DNA from: Mesoflavibacter sp037029465
Lineage (GTDB): Bacteria > Bacteroidota > Bacteroidia > Flavobacteriales > Flavobacteriaceae
Assembly (NCBI RefSeq): GCF_037029465.1
Contig: NZ_JAYMEM010000028.1
Coordinates: forward strand, 1-64,000
Direction of reading: 5' to 3'
DNA: 64,000 bases
Of this stretch, positions 59,746 to 64,000 are shown one piece after another; the first letter of the stretch is position 1, and each line of letters opens with the position of its first letter. Position numbers and translations under genes: made by a program. Below the pieces are notes generated by a model. That model was not told the origin of the DNA and did not search any database. It saw nothing but the letters and a program-made list of their open reading frames with translations.

Positions 59746-60072
59746 TTACTTCTGTAATTTTTTGTTTCTTTCTTTAAGATCTTTAAGTTTTCTTTCTAAA
59801 GTAGTAATTACATCATCAGCTTTGTAACTAGCATCAGACACGACACTTTCTAATTGTGCATCTAGCGTTGCTTTTTTGGTAGTTAAAGAGTTTGCTACTT
59901 GCTCTTTTAAGTCCATTGCACTTGTTGCAATATTGTCTTTAGTTGCAATAGCTTCGTCTCTTAATTTTTTTCTTGTATTACTTCCTTTATCTGGTGCAAA
60001 AAGGATACCTAATGTTGCTCCAATTGCTCCTCCTAGTAATAGTCCTAATGCAGAATTTGTGTTGTTACTCAT
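59746..60072 (-). CDS. YtxH-domain protein
   Basis: The protein has 108 residues. ALGLLLGGAIGATLGILFAP followed by DKGSNTRKKLRDEA is the YtxH signature (glycine-rich membrane helix and charged coil). It is the first gene of a three-gene reverse-strand operon. Relatives are general-stress induced. Confidence 0.87.
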   Translation of the reverse strand: MSNNTNSALGLLLGGAIGATLGILFAPDKGSNTRKKLRDEAIATKDNIATSAMDLKEQVANSLTTKKATLDAQLESVVSDASYKADDVITTLERKLKDLKERNKKLQK

Positions 60073-60197
60073 AATTAATTTTTTTTGATTGTTAATATTA
60101 ATGTGAAGTGAAGCATCATTGGTTTAACGCTTCTATTCAAAATTAATAAGTATTTATTGAAATATTCTTAATAAAAAATTAAATTAATTGATAAAAA

Positions 60198-60231
60198 TTT
60201 GTTAAAACAGATTTTTACAAATCTAATTTTG
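60198..60231 (+). promoter_or_regulatory. Promoter of the aldehyde dehydrogenase gene
   Basis: TTTG (60198-60201), a 22-bp spacer and TAATTTTG (60224-60231), matching both parts of the Bacteroidota promoter, 38 bp before the ATG at 60269. Confidence 0.6.
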
Positions 60232-60268
60232 CGAATAATTCATAGTTTTAACATAAACAATCACTACT

Positions 60269-61633
60269 ATGAAAAACTCAATTATAACATCAAACCCTTA
60301 CAATCAAAAAGAATTAAAAACCTATAATTATCATACCGATAATGAAGTTGAAATAATCTTAAATAACGCACAAAACGCTTTTGAAGATTGGAAAGAAAAA
60401 GAAATTAAAGACCGTACAAAACTTTTAAAAAATCTAGCTAACCTTTTAGAAGACAAAAAAGAAACGTATGCAAAGCTAATGACTGAAGAAATGGGTAAAC
60501 CAATCTCTCAAAGCATTGCCGAAATTGAAAAATGCGCTTGGCTGTGCGACTTTTATATTACCAATGCAGAAGATTTTTTATCCGATAATATTATTGAAAC
60601 AGACGCACATGAAAGTTTTATAAGTTACGACCCATTAGGAACAATTCTCGCTGTAATGCCTTGGAATTATCCATTTTGGCAAGTTATGCGTTTTGCTGTT
60701 CCGTCATTAACTGCTGGTAACGTCGGACTTTTAAAACACGCCTCAAACGTCACTGGTACAGCGCTAGCCATTCAGGATGTATTTGAAGAAGCTGGCTATC
60801 CTAAAGGCTGTTTTCAAACCTTATTAGTTAATCACGACCAAATCGAAACTATTGTAGAAAACGACATTGTTAAAGCAGTAACATTAACAGGTAGTGAAGC
60901 TGCAGGAAGAAGTATTGCTGCTATTGCTGGTAAAAATCTTAAAAAAACAGTGTTAGAATTAGGCGGAAATAACGCTTGTGTTGTTTTTGATGATGCCAAC
61001 TTAGATAAATATATGGACACAATGGTCAAAGCGAGAATGCAAAATACAGGTCAAAGTTGTATTGCTGCCAAACGTTTTATTGTTTCAGAAAAAATTTATG
61101 ACCAATTTCTAAACAGCTTTACCAAAGAAGTGTCTAAGTTGACTTCTGGAAATCCTGAAGATGATAATACGTTTATCGGAGTTATGGCAAGAGAAGATTT
61201 AGCTGAAGAATTAGAAAAACAAGTTAATGATTCAGTAAAATTAGGAGCTAAAGTAACCTTAGGTAATAAACGTTATAAAGCCTACTATGAGCCAACAATT
61301 ATTACTGAAGTGACCGAAGATATGCCTGTTTTTAAAGAAGAAACCTTTGGTCCTGTTGCAGCAGTAATAAAAGCAAAAGATAATAATCATGCTATTCAAT
61401 TAGCTACAAATTCAAGATTTGGATTAGGCACAATGATTTTCACAGAAAATTTAGATGAAGCTTATAATCAAATTGCAAACATTCCTGATGGTGCATTATT
61501 TATTAATGACATGGTGAAATCTGACCCGAGATTACCTTTTGGAGGCACAAAAGCATCTGGTTACGGAAGAGAACTTTCTAAAGAAGGTATATTAGAATTT
61601 GTAAATATTAAAACAGTATATATTAACCAATAA
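60269..61633 (+). CDS. NAD(P)-dependent succinate-semialdehyde-type dehydrogenase
   Basis: The protein has 454 residues, the normal length for the SSADH branch lacking extra N-terminal sequence. It contains the oxyanion Asn in MPWNYPFW, the general base Glu in LELGGN and the catalytic Cys in GQSCIA, plus EETFGPV. It would oxidise succinate semialdehyde or a related aldehyde. The exact substrate cannot be read from sequence. It lies with a short membrane-protein gene downstream. Confidence 0.88.
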   Translation: MKNSIITSNPYNQKELKTYNYHTDNEVEIILNNAQNAFEDWKEKEIKDRTKLLKNLANLLEDKKETYAKLMTEEMGKPISQSIAEIEKCAWLCDFYITNAEDFLSDNIIETDAHESFISYDPLGTILAVMPWNYPFWQVMRFAVPSLTAGNVGLLKHASNVTGTALAIQDVFEEAGYPKGCFQTLLVNHDQIETIVENDIVKAVTLTGSEAAGRSIAAIAGKNLKKTVLELGGNNACVVFDDANLDKYMDTMVKARMQNTGQSCIAAKRFIVSEKIYDQFLNSFTKEVSKLTSGNPEDDNTFIGVMAREDLAEELEKQVNDSVKLGAKVTLGNKRYKAYYEPTIITEVTEDMPVFKEETFGPVAAVIKAKDNNHAIQLATNSRFGLGTMIFTENLDEAYNQIANIPDGALFINDMVKSDPRLPFGGTKASGYGRELSKEGILEFVNIKTVYINQ

Positions 61634-61643
61634 AAATTAAACT

Positions 61644-61796
61644 ATGAATTTTATAAAAGAAGAAGACGAAAAAAGAAACGATTACATTTTACAAAAAGAC
61701 AAAACCACAAAAGGAGTTACTAAGTTTGTAATCTTAGCTTTAGCAATATGTGTTATCGGAGTTGTAGCTTCAGGTTTATATTTTAAATGGTTTTAA
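61644..61796 (+). CDS. Small single-pass membrane protein (50 aa)
   Basis: ATG 61644 to TAA 61794-61796. A charged N-terminal half (IKEEDEKRNDYILQKDKTTK) is followed by one transmembrane helix (FVILALAICVIGVVASGLYF). It lies 10 bp after the dehydrogenase stop, before a terminator. Unknown function. Confidence 0.58.
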   Translation: MNFIKEEDEKRNDYILQKDKTTKGVTKFVILALAICVIGVVASGLYFKWF

Positions 61797-61845
61797 ACTA
61801 TAAATTCAATATGATTTTTGAATTCGATAATCAAACAAAATAAAA

Positions 61846-61870
61846 AAGCCTGAATGCAATATTCAGGCTT
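61846..61870 (+). terminator. Intrinsic terminator
   Basis: AAGCCTGAAT and ATTCAGGCTT pair around GCAAT with flanking A and T runs. It ends the dehydrogenase transcript and is the last clear chromosomal signal before the presumed element boundary. Confidence 0.8.
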
Positions 61871-61876
61871 TAATTT

Positions 61877-61893
61877 GTCGGGGTGGCAGGATT
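61877..61893 (-). other. tRNA 3'-end remnant, possible attachment site
   Basis: GTCGGGGTGGCAGGATT is the reverse complement of AATCCTGCCACCCCGAC. This matches the T-arm/acceptor end of a bacterial tRNA, in flavobacteria most like tRNA-Pro. The rest of the tRNA is absent: sequence diverges just where the TTCGA loop should begin. Such 17-20-base remnants are left at the far end of elements that integrate into tRNA genes. No integrase is adjacent. Confidence 0.5.
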
Positions 61894-62401
61894 ATACCCT
61901 TTCCCCATAATATTATATATATCAATCAGTTACAGATTCCGGAACCAAACTGTTAGCCGATTTGTTGACGATATTATAAATGAACTTAAAGTAAAATGCT
62001 TTACTTTCTGATGGTGCAAATATATAATTTGTATTATTTCAAACCAACATAAAAAGTCATTTATTTTATGACTCTTAATACTGCTTCAAATTTGGTTCAT
62101 TATGCCTTATCATTTCTACTAAATATCTTTAAGTTAATCATTCTGGAAACACATTAAATCGAGTAATCAACTATTTCATTATAGGTCTTTTAAGTGATGA
62201 ACTTCTATAGAAAAATTTGAGGTAGAGAGTATTCATACAATATTACCGAAATATAAACGTCGCAAAATATTTTTCGGAAAAGGGACGGCATAAAGCCATC
62301 GCTTCTTCCCTCGCTTATTTATTCCGTTTCCTTTCCACTCTAAAATTTTGTCTTCCGTTTGGGTTTTGCTCAAATATTGTTTAATCTAAAATCATTTAAT
62401 T
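61894..62401. other. 508-bp stretch without a gene at the start of the presumed element
   Basis: No reading frame of note is present. Small hairpins occur (AGTAAA/TTTACT near 61990, AGTCAT/ATGACT near 62055). Composition shifts to less AT-rich sequence after about 62270 (GGGACGGCATAAAGCC, CGCTTCTTCCCTCGC). Nothing functional is claimed beyond a boundary region. Confidence 0.4.
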
Positions 62402-62809
62402 ATGGAAACAAAAGTAAAATCAAACGGAACAGCAAAAAAAGTAAATGCAACCGTTAAAAAGGAAGTTCAAAAGAAGTTGACCGAGGAAGCTATCGGAAAA
62501 GCTGTTACACCGGAAAAGCTCGTGGTAGCCAAAAAACCAGAGATTAATTTGGATGACAGAATTCAAAAGTTTGAAAAATTGAGAGGTTTGGCCAATCAAC
62601 GTGAACGGTTGACGGAAACATTGAACGAGCTTACCAAGTTCAATTACAATCAGGATGGTTCGAGTTCCTTCCATATAAGGGACTCACGTAATCTGGAATT
62701 CAAGACGACCAACACGAATTTAATCAAGTTGGTAACTACACATTTACAGTCCACTTTGGAACAACGTAAATCAGAGATTGAAGAACAGATTCTAAAATTT
62801 GAACTTTAA
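62402..62809 (+). CDS. Small conserved protein of a mobile element
   Basis: The protein has 135 residues: a Lys/Ala-rich N-terminal ~45 residues, then a helical domain (DDRIQKFEKLRGLANQRERL, LNELTKFNYNQDGSS, RKSEIEEQILKFEL). Such short proteins are found in Bacteroidota conjugative and integrated elements beside DUF932 genes. The function is unknown. Codon use includes more G/C-ending codons than the host genes. Confidence 0.65.
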   Translation: METKVKSNGTAKKVNATVKKEVQKKLTEEAIGKAVTPEKLVVAKKPEINLDDRIQKFEKLRGLANQRERLTETLNELTKFNYNQDGSSSFHIRDSRNLEFKTTNTNLIKLVTTHLQSTLEQRKSEIEEQILKFEL

Positions 62810-62831
62810 TGAAGCTAATGTCTTCAAATGT

Positions 62832-62859
62832 GAAAGCCTGCTCGCAAGAGTAGGCTTTC
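62832..62859 (+). terminator. Intrinsic terminator
   Basis: GAAAGCCT and AGGCTTTC stem followed by TTTTTTT. Confidence 0.75.
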
Positions 62860-62905
62860 TTTTTTTAATCATATCTGTCTTCAGACAGGTCTAAAATCAA
62901 ATATT

Positions 62906-63742
62906 ATGTATTTAAATCGTTTACAACAAGATGAAATTTTCGTTTCAAATGAAATGAAATCGTTAAAAATTATTACTGGTATGGAGTCTCGAAGAGGACT
63001 TGAAAATGCCGTTATTTCCAATGACAAAATTGTGAATGTGGTCTCGAACAGTTATGGCCATATTCCAAATGAATTGTTTTTCAAAAAAGCCGAACAGCTA
63101 TTACTGGATGCCAATCTGAAATATCATAAACGCACGATTAACAGAAATGACAGGTCTTTCATTGCCGACTTTATAATCGAGGACCATAATCAGTTTTCGT
63201 TGAAGAATGAACAGGATAAGATATTACCGATGTTGCGTTTCAAAAATTCCTATGACGGAAGCGAAAAGACTTCCGGGCATTTTGGATTTTATAGAGAAGT
63301 ATGCACCAATGGCTTGCACGTTGCTCAATCAGAAATAGCATTTTCAATAAAGCACAGCAAAAACAATACAGATTTAATAATGCCGAAATTGAATTTTCTA
63401 TTCGAGAAGTTCTTGGATAACGAATACTACGAAATCACAAGAAAATTCAGGGAAATGGAAGAAATCGTACTTATCGACACCAAAGCATTCGTAAAGGAAA
63501 TATTGGAAAAAACGAAACTGTTCCGATATGAATGTAGCGACAAAAACGATAATCCTTCAAAGAAATCCAGGGAATTATTGGATATGATAGCCGAAGAAGG
63601 ACACGATTATTATAAAACGCCCACATTATGGGATGGGTATAACGCCTTTAATTGGATGCTTCACAATACCTTGAAAAAAACTTTTTCGCAACAGGAAAAA
63701 TTTGATAAGATATTGTTTGATGAAATATATGCAATGGTTTAA
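62906..63742 (+). CDS. DUF932-like (plasmid/ICE-associated) protein
   Basis: The protein has 278 residues: NSYGHIPNELFFKKAEQLLL, FIADFIIEDH, LPMLRFKNSYDGSEKTSGHF, FYREVCTNGLHVAQSE and a C-terminal LWDGYNAFNWMLHNTLKK. These match the DUF932/phage-plasmid-like TIGR03299 group found on mobile elements. The molecular role is unknown. It follows a terminator, so it is probably transcribed alone. Confidence 0.7.
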   Translation: MYLNRLQQDEIFVSNEMKSLKIITGMESRRGLENAVISNDKIVNVVSNSYGHIPNELFFKKAEQLLLDANLKYHKRTINRNDRSFIADFIIEDHNQFSLKNEQDKILPMLRFKNSYDGSEKTSGHFGFYREVCTNGLHVAQSEIAFSIKHSKNNTDLIMPKLNFLFEKFLDNEYYEITRKFREMEEIVLIDTKAFVKEILEKTKLFRYECSDKNDNPSKKSRELLDMIAEEGHDYYKTPTLWDGYNAFNWMLHNTLKKTFSQQEKFDKILFDEIYAMV

Positions 63743-63754
63743 AGAAACATTATA

Positions 63755-63796
63755 AAAAGGTTCATCCAGTACCTTAAACTGGATTTTCACCTTTTC
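63755..63796 (+). terminator. Intrinsic terminator
   Basis: AAAAGGT and ATCCAGT pair with ACTGGAT and ACCTTTT in an interrupted stem of about 14 bp, just after the DUF932-like stop. Confidence 0.65.
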
Positions 63797-63843
63797 TAAA
63801 AGAGATTGAAGTACTCTAAATTTTCACAAATAAGAAATAATGG

Positions 63844-63851
63844 TATCTTTG
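63844..63851 (+). promoter_or_regulatory. -7 box TATCTTTG of the His-rich protein gene
   Basis: An exact TAnnTTTG match only 6 bp before the ATG at 63858. Transcription would start at or next to the start codon, so the mRNA may be leaderless. Confidence 0.5.
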
Positions 63852-63857
63852 TACCTA

Positions 63858-64000
63858 ATGCAAAAACCAAATAAAATAGCGGCATTTTTCTTTTTAGGCT
63901 TGTTTAGCCTAATGATGCTGCATCAGGTTTTTCCGCATTTGCACCATCAACACGAGGACGCTCATTCCCATTCAGATATTGCCCATACTGGCGAACATCA
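63858..64000 (+). CDS. His-rich exported protein, 3' end outside the window (partial)
   Basis: ATG 63858 opens a frame that is uninterrupted to the edge (47 codons). A signal-like segment (IAAFFFLGLFSLMMLHQVF) is followed by PHLHHQHEDAHSHSDIAH, a dense His/Asp stretch suited to zinc, copper or nickel binding. Short proteins of this form often precede metal efflux or uptake genes on Bacteroidota elements, so metal-resistance cargo is a fair guess. Confidence 0.62.
   Translation, partial: MQKPNKIAAFFFLGLFSLMMLHQVFPHLHHQHEDAHSHSDIAHTGEH

Noticed and set aside
1..64000. CRISPR array
   Set aside because: No regularly spaced 25-40-bp direct repeats with unique spacers were seen. The repeated elements at the left are long, few and separated by whole genes.

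Overview
The window is low-GC DNA from a member of the Bacteroidota, most likely a marine Flavobacteriaceae. The evidence is a type IX secretion C-terminal sorting domain, many promoters with the Bacteroidota -7 box TAnnTTTG, weak Shine-Dalgarno signals, and typical flavobacterial genes (head-GIN/PspC/PadR cluster, paired YceI proteins, MbnP/MbnH-type copper genes). It has four parts.

(1) 1-5543 looks like an integron-style cassette array. Unrelated single genes, all on the + strand (a T9SS-sorted beta-propeller, a large exported protein, a lipoprotein, a CPBP membrane protease), are separated by about 125-bp imperfect inverted repeats that open with GCCAAC and close with GTTGGC. No integrase lies in the window. 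From 5620 to 13341 comes ordinary chromosome: a serine hydrolase, a divergent dps/oxyR pair, a reverse-strand copper-type cluster (outer-membrane protein, di-haem peroxidase, MbnP-like lipoprotein, small Cys-motif membrane protein), a TIGR00266/AIM24 protein and a DUF4442 protein.

(2) About 13.45-49.88 kb is an apparently complete Mu-like transposable prophage with a contractile tail. In order it holds: a reverse-strand S24-type repressor, an operator/promoter region, a small Cro/Ner-like protein, a MuA-type DDE transposase, a MuB-type AAA ATPase, a second P-loop ATPase, a long run of small early genes (DUF3164, MazG-like fusion, membrane peptides, an adenine methyltransferase), a structured non-coding stretch, and two exported cargo proteins. 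A reverse-strand packaging block follows (terminase small and large subunits, DUF1320, DUF935 portal, MuF, virion morphogenesis protein, tail-completion protein). The forward strand then carries protease/scaffold, capsid, lysis genes, sheath, tube, a frameshifted tail chaperone pair, tape measure, baseplate, tail fibres (one with a CE6-type acetylesterase domain) and a Dam methylase. Tandem 22-bp-spaced TTTCG motifs at the right edge resemble MuA end sites. Two further genes at 25.7-26.7 kb sit between long inverted repeats of the same general design as those in part 1, suggesting cassettes inside the prophage.

(3) 49.99-61.80 kb is host chromosome: DUF4870, PadR, PspC and head-GIN genes; two YceI proteins flanking a porin-like protein; trxB; a cysteine-less ArsC/Spx-like protein; a reverse-strand envelope/stress group (DUF2383, DUF1328, holin-family, YtxH); and a succinate-semialdehyde-type dehydrogenase.

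(4) From 61877 a 17-base remnant matching a tRNA 3' end is followed by genes of the kind found in Bacteroidota conjugative or integrated elements (a small conserved protein, a DUF932-like protein) and by the start of a His-rich exported protein that runs off the right edge. All functional names come from sequence patterns read by eye; no database search was run.
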